Below, piece after piece: positions 16,385 through 25,189 of a stretch of DNA of 64,000 nt (position 1 is its first letter; each line of letters begins with the position of its first letter). Source of the stretch: Dyella psychrodurans (GTDB taxonomy: Bacteria > Pseudomonadota > Gammaproteobacteria > Xanthomonadales > Rhodanobacteraceae). The translations under genes were made by a program, and so were the position numbers. Below the pieces are notes generated by a model. It ran no database searches. It saw only the letters and a program-made list of their open reading frames with translations, and was not told where the DNA came from. Where the stretch lies: contig NZ_QRBF01000010.1 of NCBI RefSeq assembly GCF_003363265.1, forward strand, positions 62,001 to 126,000. The letters run 5' to 3'.

Positions 16385-17371
16385 TCAGGCAGCCCGAAAG
16401 CGCCCATCCGTGACCGCCGGGGGAATACTCATGTCAACAACCTCGGCCGCGCTTTTCTCGGCGGGCCATATCGACTTGGATAGCGGCGTCCGGAAACTGT
16501 CCTCGCGGTTGTAGGCGAGACTGCTGGCCGCATAGAGTTCTTCATATGAGTTCAGGCGTTCGCGCAGCCATTCCCGCATCTGCGGTCCGAAAAGACTCTC
16601 GACCTTACTGTCGGATTGATGCGGCAAGCCGCTCAGTGCGTCTTGCTTCCACGGTTCTGACTTGGGATCGGCGATGCGCTGATGACAGGTCTGATCCAAT
16701 GGGACGTTCGTGCGCAGCGAAAGGAAGGTGCACAAGCGACGCCACTCTTCCAGCGGATTGCGCACGAGATCTTCAAGGAACACAAAGTGGTGATGACGCA
16801 TGCCGATACGCGAACGATGTATTTCCACCGCACGATTCCAGCGCTGCGCCCAGAGCATCAACCCACCACTGAACGCCTTGTTGCCATAGCGCAATTCGGC
16901 ATCGGTGATCGACGCGAGCACGTCCATGCCGGGGCGAATCACATGAATGAACCGCGCACCGGGCAGATAGCGCTCGATCTCGGTCAGATACAGCAAATGA
17001 TTCGGCGTTTTTTCGATCCATACGGAGCGGCCGGCCTGCGTGGCCAATCGATCCAGCGTGGCGATGAACTGCGCGACACACGTGCTTTGGAGCCATGGCG
17101 CCCGCTTGGGCACCTGGGCCGGATCAAGCAAAGCGCGTTGCAGATCGAGAAACTCGCGGCGGCCGTAGCGCCGGGTCAACCCGAGGCGACGTGCAAGCGT
17201 ACGTCGACGGGGTGCAGCCCCTTCGTCGCCCAGGCGGTAATGAAGTCCGCCCAGCAGTCGCGGAAAGAAACCGGTTTCGGGAAGCGTGAAAACTTGAGGG
17301 TGCCTGGCCAGCATGGCTTGCACGATGGTGGTGCCCGATCGAGGGCATCCCACGACGAAAGTTCGTTGCAT
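16385..17371 (-). CDS. Sulfotransferase-family protein
   Basis: A 328-residue cytoplasmic protein. The N-terminal FVVGCPRSGTTIVQAML is the 5'-phosphosulfate-binding P-loop of PAPS-dependent sulfotransferases, and RFIHVIRPGMDVLASI corresponds to the 3'-phosphate-binding segment. KTPNHL and the C-terminal YEELYAASSLAYN region also fit the family. It should transfer sulfate from PAPS to an unknown acceptor, perhaps a sugar or lipid. I start at MQRTFVVG just before the P-loop; the frame stays open upstream to 17566 but with no domain. No sulfate-activation genes are nearby. Confidence 0.8.
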   Translation of the reverse strand: MQRTFVVGCPRSGTTIVQAMLARHPQVFTLPETGFFPRLLGGLHYRLGDEGAAPRRRTLARRLGLTRRYGRREFLDLQRALLDPAQVPKRAPWLQSTCVAQFIATLDRLATQAGRSVWIEKTPNHLLYLTEIERYLPGARFIHVIRPGMDVLASITDAELRYGNKAFSGGLMLWAQRWNRAVEIHRSRIGMRHHHFVFLEDLVRNPLEEWRRLCTFLSLRTNVPLDQTCHQRIADPKSEPWKQDALSGLPHQSDSKVESLFGPQMREWLRERLNSYEELYAASSLAYNREDSFRTPLSKSIWPAEKSAAEVVDMSIPPAVTDGRFRAA

Positions 17372-17683
17372 AAGCTGCTGGCGCCCCCTGCTTTTTTGAC
17401 TTCGTATACGTGCGTCGCGTTGTTTTTGGACAACTGAACAGCTCAACGCGTCAGGTAGCTGTAAGTTGACGCAAATTACACACGCATGCAACAGATGTCC
17501 AGAAAAAGTTCTTGCGCCACTGGGACTTGGGTGACACAAATCCATGCCCAGGATATTGCGCCGCAATAAATCCGTTCAGGTTTCCCCACAAAAACCACCC
17601 CACGGAGAGCAATCCGATGCTATTCCTTGTGCATCACCTTTTTCGCGACCCTCGTGCGGATTTAAAGTGAAGGCGCCAGGTTC
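17372..17683. other. Divergent intergenic region
   Basis: About 310 bp between the sulfotransferase (minus) and the GGDEF gene (plus). It is richer in A/T than the flanks and must hold both promoters. I see a short perfect dyad, ATTGCG-C-CGCAAT at 17555-17567, and TTGACG at about 17466, but no convincing -10 partner. No RNA gene is evident. Confidence 0.4.
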
Positions 17684-19189
17684 GTGGAGTTCAACCCAAG
17701 GCGACCGGCAACGTTCGACGGCACGACCCGTGCTTGGGATTGCGCATCCTCACCACCCGTCCGCGGAGCGATGGAAAAGAATGGTTGCCCGCCTCTGTCT
17801 ACGGTCATCGAGCTTCTGCTCGATGCCATCTGCGTGGTCGATGCCGAAGGCAACTACCTTTACGTCAGTTCCGCCTATGAACGCATCTTCGGCTACACGC
17901 CCGAAGAGGTACTGGGCACCCCGATGATCCGGCTGGTCCATCCCGATGATCGGGAGCGCACCTTGCAGACGGCCAGCGAAATCATGGCCGGCCAGGCCAA
18001 ACCGAGTTTCCAGAACCGCTACATCCGCAAAGACGGGCAGATCGTGCACATCATGTGGTCGGCACGCTGGTCGGGAACCGATCGCGTGCGCATCGCCGTC
18101 GCACACGACATCACCGAGCTCAAGCGCGCCGAGTCCATGCAAACGGCGCTGCTGGCGATTTCCGAAGCCGTCCACTCGGCCGAAGACTTGCTGGCGCTGT
18201 TCCAGCGCATCCACCAGATCATCGGCGAGCTGCTGCCGGCCAAGAATTTCTTCGTGGCGCTGTACGACGAGCGTCGCGACGAACTCAGCTTTCCCTATTT
18301 CGTGGACGAGTTCGATCCGCCACCCGCTCCGCGCAAGCTCAATTCGGGGACGCTGAGCGCGGAAGTGATCCGTAGCGGACGTGCACTGCTGATCACGCCC
18401 AGCAACTCCGTGGATATGCTCGGGGACGGACTTCCCTACGCGGGACGCGATTCGCTGGACTGGCTCGGTGTGCCGCTTACCACCCCCAACGGCGTGATCG
18501 GCGCCATCGTCGTGCAAAGCTACTCGGGCGACGTGCGCTACACCGTGGAACACCAGGCGCTGCTGCAGTTCGTCTCCCATCAGGTTGCCGTGGCGATCGA
18601 ACGCAAACAGAACGCGACATGGCTGAAATACATCGCCGCACACGATGTGTTGACCGATCTGCCCAATCGCGAGCTGTTCCACGACCGCCTGGACACCGCT
18701 CTCGCTGCGGCAAGACGTGACCATGAGCGTCTCTCCGTGCTCTATATCGACCTGGATCGCTTCAAGCAGGCCAATGACACGTTCGGCCACGACGCCGGCG
18801 ATGCATTGCTTTGCGAGACGGCGCGACGCATCCGGGGATGCCTGCGCGAAGCCGATACGGTGGGACGCCTGGGGGGCGACGAGTTCGCTGTCCTGCTGCG
18901 CGGCGTCCATCGGCCAGAAGATGCCGCCGCCGTTGCCGAAAAGATTTGCGATGCCCTCAGGCAGCCTTTCGACATCAACGGCCAACGCCTGGAAATCTCG
19001 TCCAGCATCGGCATCGCCGTCTTTCCGGAGCACGGCGACGATCGCAAGCAGCTGATGCGATATGCCGATGCTGCCATGTACGAAGCCAAGAAGTTGGGTC
19101 GCAGCCCATCGGCCACCATGCACGCGCCGGGGTTCAACAAAGACGACACCTTGCTCGATCCTGATGCCGTGCAGGCAACGTCCAAATAA
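17684..19189 (+). CDS. PAS-GAF-GGDEF diguanylate cyclase
   Basis: About 501 residues, cytoplasmic. Residues about 40-155 are a PAS domain (AICVVDAEGNYLYVSSAYERIFGYTPEE) with its PAC tail; residues about 165-310 are a GAF domain; the C-terminal 165 residues are a GGDEF domain with an intact GGDEF active site (about 397-401). An RxxD inhibitory site (READ) lies exactly five residues before it, so product inhibition by c-di-GMP is expected. The protein should synthesise c-di-GMP in response to a ligand or redox signal sensed by PAS/GAF. The GTG at 17684 has GAAGG upstream; ATG 17771 (MEKNG) is an alternative start. No EAL domain. Confidence 0.85.
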   Translation: MEFNPRRPATFDGTTRAWDCASSPPVRGAMEKNGCPPLSTVIELLLDAICVVDAEGNYLYVSSAYERIFGYTPEEVLGTPMIRLVHPDDRERTLQTASEIMAGQAKPSFQNRYIRKDGQIVHIMWSARWSGTDRVRIAVAHDITELKRAESMQTALLAISEAVHSAEDLLALFQRIHQIIGELLPAKNFFVALYDERRDELSFPYFVDEFDPPPAPRKLNSGTLSAEVIRSGRALLITPSNSVDMLGDGLPYAGRDSLDWLGVPLTTPNGVIGAIVVQSYSGDVRYTVEHQALLQFVSHQVAVAIERKQNATWLKYIAAHDVLTDLPNRELFHDRLDTALAAARRDHERLSVLYIDLDRFKQANDTFGHDAGDALLCETARRIRGCLREADTVGRLGGDEFAVLLRGVHRPEDAAAVAEKICDALRQPFDINGQRLEISSSIGIAVFPEHGDDRKQLMRYADAAMYEAKKLGRSPSATMHAPGFNKDDTLLDPDAVQATSK

Positions 19190-19216
19190 AAACCACCGGC
19201 GTATTCACGCCGGTGG
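19188..19216 (-). terminator. Rho-independent terminator for the large chitinase
   Basis: Perfect 10-bp stem, arms 19193-19202 and 19207-19216, loop of four. On the minus strand it is followed by TTTTTATTT, so it terminates the chitinase gene (stop at 19289). It also lies just after the GGDEF stop (19189), but lacks a plus-strand T-run. Confidence 0.85.
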
Positions 19217-19288
19217 CCGCCTTTCACATCCTTACCCTGACGCGGGCCGGGCATGCCTCCTGGCCCGCATCAGTTCCCCCTGCTCCGT

Positions 19289-20881
19289 TTACTTGCCGAT
19301 ATCCTTGAGAACCTCGTTGGTGTAACCCAGCACACCGACACTCGGGTACGAGTTGCACGTCGCGGACGCCGAACCTGCCGCACATGGCGTGTCGCGATCC
19401 AGCGACCAGAAGTGCACGCCGGCCAGGCCGTTGGTGGTCGCATAGTTGGTGATCGTGTCGATATCAGCGAGCGTGGTGATTTCGCCCGAGGTATCGTTCT
19501 GCCCGATCATCGGCGTCAGCTCGATGTGACTGGCCGGAATGCCATACGTGTGCTCGATGTTCGTCACCGCCTGGATGGCGGACTGACCCATCTCGCAAAC
19601 GCCGCTCACGACCACGCAGTTGGCCGCGCTGGCGCTGCCATAGTCCATCACCATCAGGTTGATGGTGTAGTTGTTGAGCGCGGGGCTCGAGGACTGGATG
19701 GCCTGCACCACCCACTGACCCAGCTGGTTGACGCTGCCGTAGCTGCCGTCCGATGCGCCGAGCGTGGCCAGCGTGAACGAGAAACGCAGGTTGGGATACT
19801 GCGATTGCGCGGCGGCGACATCGGCGACCAGTTGCTGGACGTCAGCTTGCGTCTGGCCGCCTTCGATATCGAAATCCACGCCGATCATCTGAGACGTGTA
19901 GTACTTGGCGATGAAGCTCTCGAACACCGATGCCGACGAACACGTGAACACACCAGCCTGACCGCCGGTGGACACGATGTAATCGAGACCAGCACTGGAG
20001 AGCGAATTGGCAGCGCCTGGCGTGATGTTGGCGGAAATGAATTCCGAAGGCGTCACGCCGGCCCAGCTCTCGCTGCCGCACTCGCCCGTGGCGAACGCGA
20101 GCGTGATCGCGGGGAGGTTTGGCACCTGCGTCGAATAGAGGCTGCCGCTTCCGACAACCGGAATCAGCGTACCCGTGACTTCCGTCGACATGGCATACGT
20201 ATTCCAGTTCATGTTGATGCTCATGTCCTTGTACGGACTGAACACGAATCCACTCGGTGCCGGGGTGGGTGTCGGCGTCGGAGTTGGGGTAGGTGTCGGG
20301 GTTGGGGTTGGGGTTGGCGTCGGCGTGGGTGTTGGCGAACCGCTGCACGTACCGACTTCCGTCCACGGCTCACCGCTGCCCGAGGGGCCGCTATTGGTGG
20401 CCGGGTCATTCCCCTGCGTCCACCAGTTCGCCTTGTAGTTGATGCCGCTCTCGCTCACCAGAGCGCCACCGTTGTAGGCAGTCGACGCATTCCACGCCGG
20501 GTCGCAGGAACCCGAAGGCGTAGGTGCTGGCGTGGGCGTGGGTGTTGGAGTCGGGGTAGGTGTGGGCGTTGGCGTCGGTGAACCGCCGGAACAGGCGCCT
20601 TCCGACGTCCACGGTTCGCCACTTCCCGAACCGCCGTTGTTGGTCGCAGGATCGTTACCCTGCGTCCACCAGTTCGCTACGTAGTTGATGCCGTTTTCGC
20701 TCGCGACATTGCCCTGCGTATAAGCCGTTGATGCATTCCAGGCCGCGGCACAAGCCGATTGCGCGTGCACGACTTGCACAGGCGCAACCGTCAGCACGGT
20801 CGTGGACAACGCTGCGCACACTGCAGTGCTCAGCGAACTCAACGTAAGGGTGGACCACCTCGTCGATCTCTTCATCTGCAT
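19289..20881 (-). CDS. Secreted GH18 chitinase with two chitin-binding modules
   Basis: A 530-residue extracellular enzyme. GGAGG lies 6 bases before the chosen ATG and a signal peptide ends near VVHAQS. Two CBM5/12-type chitin-binding modules follow (residues about 44-97 and 125-179; both have the AWNAS.AY..G and ANWWTQGNDP signatures), each followed by a threonine-proline linker. Residues about 212-530 form a GH18 domain with the VDFDIE catalytic motif (335-340, the D-x-D-x-E form) and MDYG. It should bind and hydrolyse crystalline chitin outside the cell. The GH18 subclass differs from the 9746 chitinase, suggesting complementary activities. A LacI/NagR-like palindrome at 21040-21058 lies about 165 bp upstream, implying induction by GlcNAc. 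Confidence 0.92.
   Translation of the reverse strand: MQMKRSTRWSTLTLSSLSTAVCAALSTTVLTVAPVQVVHAQSACAAAWNASTAYTQGNVASENGINYVANWWTQGNDPATNNGGSGSGEPWTSEGACSGGSPTPTPTPTPTPTPTPTPAPTPSGSCDPAWNASTAYNGGALVSESGINYKANWWTQGNDPATNSGPSGSGEPWTEVGTCSGSPTPTPTPTPTPTPTPTPTPTPTPTPAPSGFVFSPYKDMSINMNWNTYAMSTEVTGTLIPVVGSGSLYSTQVPNLPAITLAFATGECGSESWAGVTPSEFISANITPGAANSLSSAGLDYIVSTGGQAGVFTCSSASVFESFIAKYYTSQMIGVDFDIEGGQTQADVQQLVADVAAAQSQYPNLRFSFTLATLGASDGSYGSVNQLGQWVVQAIQSSSPALNNYTINLMVMDYGSASAANCVVVSGVCEMGQSAIQAVTNIEHTYGIPASHIELTPMIGQNDTSGEITTLADIDTITNYATTNGLAGVHFWSLDRDTPCAAGSASATCNSYPSVGVLGYTNEVLKDIGK
20256..20338 (-). repeat. Pro-Thr linker repeat 2
   Basis: About fourteen 6-base units encode alternating Pro-Thr between the second chitin-binding module and the catalytic domain. 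Synonymous variation at third positions breaks perfect identity, which should reduce slippage. Confidence 0.75.
20515..20580 (-). repeat. Pro-Thr linker repeat 1
   Basis: A shorter Pro-Thr tract of about ten units between the two chitin-binding modules, of the same type as the tract at 20256-20338. Such linkers keep modules apart and are often O-glycosylated. Confidence 0.75.
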
Positions 20882-21471
20882 GGACTGCCTCCAGGTTGGA
20901 TAGAACCGCAACAGGTGAGATTCCTCGGCGATTTCACGGCTGTGTTCCGGCCAGCCATGTGGGGACAGTCGCCATCACGCATCCCTGCCCGTACTGCGTG
21001 TAATGGTTTGGCAACGACTTGAGTGCGGCGAGTATCAGCTTGTCATGACAACGTTGTCCAGTGGATTTGGCCGTTCCGCCCACAATGGAACGTGATGCGC
21101 ATCGCAAAGGAGGACATGGCATATCCACGCTGCGAAATTTCACGCGGCGTGCACATTCAATAACGCTTAAAACACCTTAAAAAAGCCACTTTTATCGCTG
21201 CGACGCAGCATGGCATTTTGCGATCGACACGCGCATGGAATCGTCTCCACAGACTCTTCACACAGCCAAGAAGCTCACGCGCATCGATTTACCTAGCGCA
21301 GTCGACAATGTCACTCCATGCGCTGCGATGCTCGTTTTTCCAGACATGCATGACAACGATAGCCACCCCAGGACATGGCCAGACAACAAAGCATTCGCAC
21401 CCGTGTCGAATTCGGATAACGGCATTCGTCGTATAGATGTCTTCCACCATCCATCCCGACAGGAGTCACCC
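20882..21471. other. Long divergent intergenic region
   Basis: About 590 bp between the chitinase (minus) and the PhnB-like gene (plus). It contains the overlapping palindromes at 21040-21058 and an A/T-rich tract at about 21155-21195 that could hold promoters. No convincing gene or RNA is seen; an open frame extending upstream of 21472 lacks any family similarity. Confidence 0.45.
21040..21058. promoter_or_regulatory. NagR/LacI-like operator palindromes upstream of chitinase
   Basis: Two perfect 12-bp palindromes overlap: TTGTCATGACAA (21040-21051) and GACAACGTTGTC (21047-21058). The second has the central CG typical of LacI-family operators and matches the core of the NagR motif described for GlcNAc regulons in Shewanella and relatives (as I recall it, AATGACARCGYTGTCATT): 14 of 18 positions agree. 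The position, about 165 bp upstream of a chitinase start, fits chitin-oligosaccharide control. The regulator gene is not in this window. Confidence 0.55.
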
Positions 21472-21969
21472 ATGAGCGTCCGATTCCAACGCATCTCGCC
21501 CTTCCTCTGGTTCAACGATCAGGCGGAAGAGGCGGCGGACTTCTACGTCTCGGTCTTCGAAAACTCGCGCATCCTCACCACCACGCGCTATGACAAGGAA
21601 ACGGCGAAGGCCGCCGGCCGACCGGAAGGGTCAGTGATGACGGTCGCCTTCGAACTCGATGGCCAGGCATTCGCCGCACTCAACGGCGGCCCCGCGTTCA
21701 CGTTCAACCCGGCGCTATCGCTGGTCGTCAATTGCCGTAACCAGGATGAGATCGATCACTACTGGAATTCGCTGTCGAAGGGCGGCGACCCCAGGGCGCA
21801 ACAGTGCGGATGGCTGCAGGATCGCTACGGGTTGTCATGGCAAGTTGTACCGGTCCGATTGTTCGACCTGCTCAATTCCGGCGATGCAAGCAAGGCGCGA
21901 AACGCCATGCAGGCGGTGTTGGCGATGAAGAAGATCGATATCGCTGCACTTGAGAAAACGGCGGCCTGA
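21472..21969 (+). CDS. VOC-superfamily PhnB-like protein
   Basis: A 165-residue cytoplasmic protein with AGGAG 7 bases before the ATG. The N-terminal ISPFLWFNDQAEEAADFYVSVFENSRI and GQAFAALNGGPAFTFNPALSLVV are typical of the PhnB-like/3-demethylubiquinone methyltransferase-like branch of the vicinal oxygen chelate superfamily. Members usually bind a metal or dimerise as glyoxalase-fold proteins; the substrate is not predictable. It is followed by an MFS pump gene on the same strand, 168 bp downstream, not obviously in one operon. Confidence 0.82.
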   Translation: MSVRFQRISPFLWFNDQAEEAADFYVSVFENSRILTTTRYDKETAKAAGRPEGSVMTVAFELDGQAFAALNGGPAFTFNPALSLVVNCRNQDEIDHYWNSLSKGGDPRAQQCGWLQDRYGLSWQVVPVRLFDLLNSGDASKARNAMQAVLAMKKIDIAALEKTAA

Positions 21970-22137
21970 CGCGCGCATTGCCTTCAGTTTGCGAGGGACA
22001 ACGGCCACCGCGGGTGTGCTCAATAACTTTGCAGAAATGGGCAAGAGCGATGCGCAATCGTGGTGACGCACCGCAGCATTCAAGCCTATAATTCCGCTAC
22101 GCCCGGCTCCCCCCCTCCGGGTGATATCGCACTCCCC

Positions 22138-23373
22138 ATGGCTGTTGCCCCCCGCTCCATCGCGGCCTCTTCAGGCCGCACGTCCGGTGTGTTGCTGTCG
22201 ATTCTCAGCACCGTCGCGTTCACGTTCATCGCCTATCTGACCATCGGCCTGTCGCTGGCGGTGCTGCCCGGATTCGTGCACGACAACCTCGCCTTCGGCG
22301 CGATGCTGGCGGGCCTTGCGATCAGCATGCAGTACGTGGCGACGCTGCTGAGTCGTCCGCACGTGGGACGCATGGCCGACGCCAAAGGCCCCAAGCGCAC
22401 GGTCATGACCGGCCTGACGATGTGTGCCGCCAGCGGAGCGCTGCTGCTGCTCGGTGCATGTGCCGCCAGCCTGCCATGGCTCAGCCTCGGCCTGATCTTC
22501 CTCGCGCGCCTCGCCCTTGGTTGTGCGGAAAGTTGCGTGGGCACCGGCGCGATCACCTGGGGCATGGGCCAGGTAGGACATGAGCACACCGCGCGCATCA
22601 TCTCCTGGAATGGCGTGGCCACGTACGGCGCGCTGGCCGCAGGCGCGCCGCTGGGCGTGCTGATCGCGCATCGATTCGGTTTTGCGGCGATCGGCGTTGT
22701 CTCCTTGTTGTTGCCGCTTGCGGCACTTCCTCTGGCACGGCGCAAGCGCGCCACCACGGTGGAGGCGAACGAACGATCGCCATTCCGCACCGTCGCGGTA
22801 CGCGTGGTGCCTTACGGTGTCGGGCTGGCGCTGGGCTCGATCGGTTTCGGCTGCATCGCAACGTTCATTACGCTCTTCTACGCTGCGCACGGCTGGGACA
22901 ATGCAGCGCTGACGCTGACGATCTTCGGCGTCGTATTCGTGGGCGTACGCTTCGTGTTCGCGCGCACCATCAATTGGCTCGGCGGTTATCGCGTGGCGAT
23001 GGCTTCGCTGGCGATTGAAACGATCGGACTCATCACTTTGTGCATGGCCAGCAGCGCACAGATGGCCAGCGCAGGCGCTGCCATCGCGGGCCTTGGATTT
23101 TCGCTGGTGTTTCCCGCACTGGGTGTCGAAGCAGTGAATCGCGTGCCCAAGCACAGCCGCGGCTCTGCGCTAGGCGTCTATTCCGTATTCATGGATGTGG
23201 CCATGGCCGTCACCGGACCGGTAGGCGGCTGGATCGCAGGCGGCATGAGCTACAACGCCGTCTACGGATTTGCCGCCATGGCCGCCGTGGCGGCGGTGAT
23301 GCTCGCCTGGGTGCTACATGCACAAGCGGCGCGTGGCGAACCCGAACTGGCGACGGCATCCACCGATCCGTAG
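22138..23373 (+). CDS. MFS transporter (YhhS-like)
   Basis: About 411 residues with twelve predicted transmembrane helices in two halves. The MFS loop 2-3 signature appears as SRPHVGRMADAKGPKR, and the segment FLARLALGCAESCVGTGAITWG resembles the YhhS/YfcJ branch of drug:proton and arabinose efflux proteins. It is an inner-membrane, proton-driven exporter of unknown substrate. The ATG at 22138 is chosen; a GTG at 22060 would add a non-hydrophobic 26-residue leader. Confidence 0.82.
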   Translation: MAVAPRSIAASSGRTSGVLLSILSTVAFTFIAYLTIGLSLAVLPGFVHDNLAFGAMLAGLAISMQYVATLLSRPHVGRMADAKGPKRTVMTGLTMCAASGALLLLGACAASLPWLSLGLIFLARLALGCAESCVGTGAITWGMGQVGHEHTARIISWNGVATYGALAAGAPLGVLIAHRFGFAAIGVVSLLLPLAALPLARRKRATTVEANERSPFRTVAVRVVPYGVGLALGSIGFGCIATFITLFYAAHGWDNAALTLTIFGVVFVGVRFVFARTINWLGGYRVAMASLAIETIGLITLCMASSAQMASAGAAIAGLGFSLVFPALGVEAVNRVPKHSRGSALGVYSVFMDVAMAVTGPVGGWIAGGMSYNAVYGFAAMAAVAAVMLAWVLHAQAARGEPELATASTDP

Positions 23374-23517
23374 GCTGCGCAAGCTTCGCGTCACGCTGAG
23401 AAAACAAACCGCAACACTCCGGTCAGATAGCTGAAATATAGGCTTTTTTTGTGATTTTCAGCTCAAGTTGACGCGCCATCGGCCGATGGTTGGGCATTCC
23501 CCTCTCCAGGTTGTGTC

Positions 23518-25182
23518 ATGCCTCGCCTTCCCTCCGGCCTGTTCCGAATCACGCTGCGCAAAATCCTCCTGCTTCGTCTCGCCGGCCTGTTGGTCTTGCT
23601 GATCGCCATCGGTGGATGGTCCAGTCTGTCGTTGATGCATGCCGATCAGCGCATCGAGTCGGTCGTTGGCGGCACGCTCGCTCCTATTTCCGATGTCGGC
23701 CGCATACAAAGCGACTTCAACAACGACTTCCAGGCGCTGTCTCATGCCGTGCTGATGCGCCTCCCTTCCGCGGCCGACGAGGCCGCCACGGCGATCAAGA
23801 GCAATCGCGTCGATATCGATCGCTACTGGAAGCCGTTGCTCGACAGTGGACTGGGCGTAGAACAGAAATCCCTGCTCACCATCGCCGCGGAACACCGCAA
23901 AGATGCCGAGCAGGCCATGGACGACACACTCACGCTTTTGCAGGCCGGACAGTTCGACATCGCCCAGCTGAAACTGGCCACCGACGTGCAGCCGGACCTG
24001 GTTCCGCTGCAAAGCGATTTCACCAACCTCTTCGAAGACGCCCTGGCCACGGGCAAGACGCAGTCCTCGACGCAGCACATGGCGAACCGGAAGAGCTTGT
24101 TCCTGCTGCTTGCCGTGTTCGCCGGCGCGATGCTGCTGGCGAGCCTGAGCGACGGCATGCTGATTCATGCACTCGGTGCACGCCTGCGGTTGGCGTCGGG
24201 CGTTGCGCGGCGCATCGCACGCGGCGAACTGGGACAATCGATCGCCCTCGGCCGCGACGACGAAATCGGCGATCTTCTGCGCGCACTGGCCGCCATGGAT
24301 GCCCAGTTGGCCGATGTGGTGCGCGAGGTGCGCAGCGGCGCCGCCAGCGTGCGCGAAGGTGCGCAGACGCTGGAAAAGAGCACGCTCGCCTTGAGCCAGC
24401 GCACGCAATCCCAGGCCGCGAGTCTTGAGCAAAGTTCGGCGTCGATGGAACAAATCGCCGCGAGCGTCGCCGAAGCGGCCGCTGTGGCGGAGCATGCCCA
24501 TCGGGTTGCCCTGACCTCTCGCGAACTCGCCGAGCAAGGCCGGCATGTCGTCGGGGATACGGTGACGGCGATGGACGCCATCGACCGTTCCGGCCAACGC
24601 ATCGCAGAATTCGTCGGCCTCATCAATGAGGTCGCGTTCCAGACCAATCTGCTTGCGCTCAACGCTGCCGTCGAAGCGGCTCGCGCCGGCGAGCACGGAC
24701 GCGGCTTTGCCGTCGTGGCGGCGGAAGTGCGGCAACTCGCGCAACGTTGTTCCGCTGCCGCGCGCGAAGTGAAGCAATCGATCGAAGAAAGCGGCGCCGC
24801 CGTACTGGATGGCCGCACGTTCGCCCGCCGCTCCGGCGAAGCGTTGGTGGGCATTGTTGCCAGCGCCACGCAGGTCTCCGAAAAAGTGGCCGATATGGCG
24901 TTGTCCGGTCGCGAGCAGAAAGCCGGCATCGATCAGATGAATCGCGCAGTCGCCAACATGGACAGCATGACCCAGCAGAACGCCGCACTGGTCGAGCAAA
25001 CCGCCGCGATGAGCCACGCCATGCGCAGCAGCGCGGAAGCGCTATTGCAGCAAATGGATTTCTTCCTCGTCGAAGAGACGGCGGCGGATGGCATGCAGGC
25101 TGGCAACGACGTCGAAGCAAACGCTGAACCTGGCGCGCTCGCCACCCAGCGTTCCTCGCAGGTCTTCGACGAAGCCGCCTGA
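23518..25182 (+). CDS. Methyl-accepting chemotaxis protein
   Basis: A 554-residue chemoreceptor. Two membrane helices ([18 protein letters not shown] near residue 18 and [18 protein letters not shown] near 192) flank a periplasmic, mostly helical sensor of about 150 residues. A HAMP-like linker follows ([29 protein letters not shown]), then the signalling domain with the conserved hairpin tip [37 protein letters not shown]. It should signal to CheA/CheW; no other che gene is in the window. The stop is only 7 bp before the EAL-GGDEF gene, so both are probably co-transcribed, linking chemoreception to c-di-GMP. Confidence 0.9.
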   Translation: MPRLPSGLFRITLRKILLLRLAGLLVLLIAIGGWSSLSLMHADQRIESVVGGTLAPISDVGRIQSDFNNDFQALSHAVLMRLPSAADEAATAIKSNRVDIDRYWKPLLDSGLGVEQKSLLTIAAEHRKDAEQAMDDTLTLLQAGQFDIAQLKLATDVQPDLVPLQSDFTNLFEDALATGKTQSSTQHMANRKSLFLLLAVFAGAMLLASLSDGMLIHALGARLRLASGVARRIARGELGQSIALGRDDEIGDLLRALAAMDAQLADVVREVRSGAASVREGAQTLEKSTLALSQRTQSQAASLEQSSASMEQIAASVAEAAAVAEHAHRVALTSRELAEQGRHVVGDTVTAMDAIDRSGQRIAEFVGLINEVAFQTNLLALNAAVEAARAGEHGRGFAVVAAEVRQLAQRCSAAAREVKQSIEESGAAVLDGRTFARRSGEALVGIVASATQVSEKVADMALSGREQKAGIDQMNRAVANMDSMTQQNAALVEQTAAMSHAMRSSAEALLQQMDFFLVEETAADGMQAGNDVEANAEPGALATQRSSQVFDEAA

Positions 25183-25189
25183 CAAAGCC

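Noticed and set aside
20256-20580. Regularly spaced repeats resembling a CRISPR array
   Set aside because: The repeats are in-frame Pro-Thr linker codons and chitin-binding modules within the chitinase gene, with no unique spacers and no cas genes.
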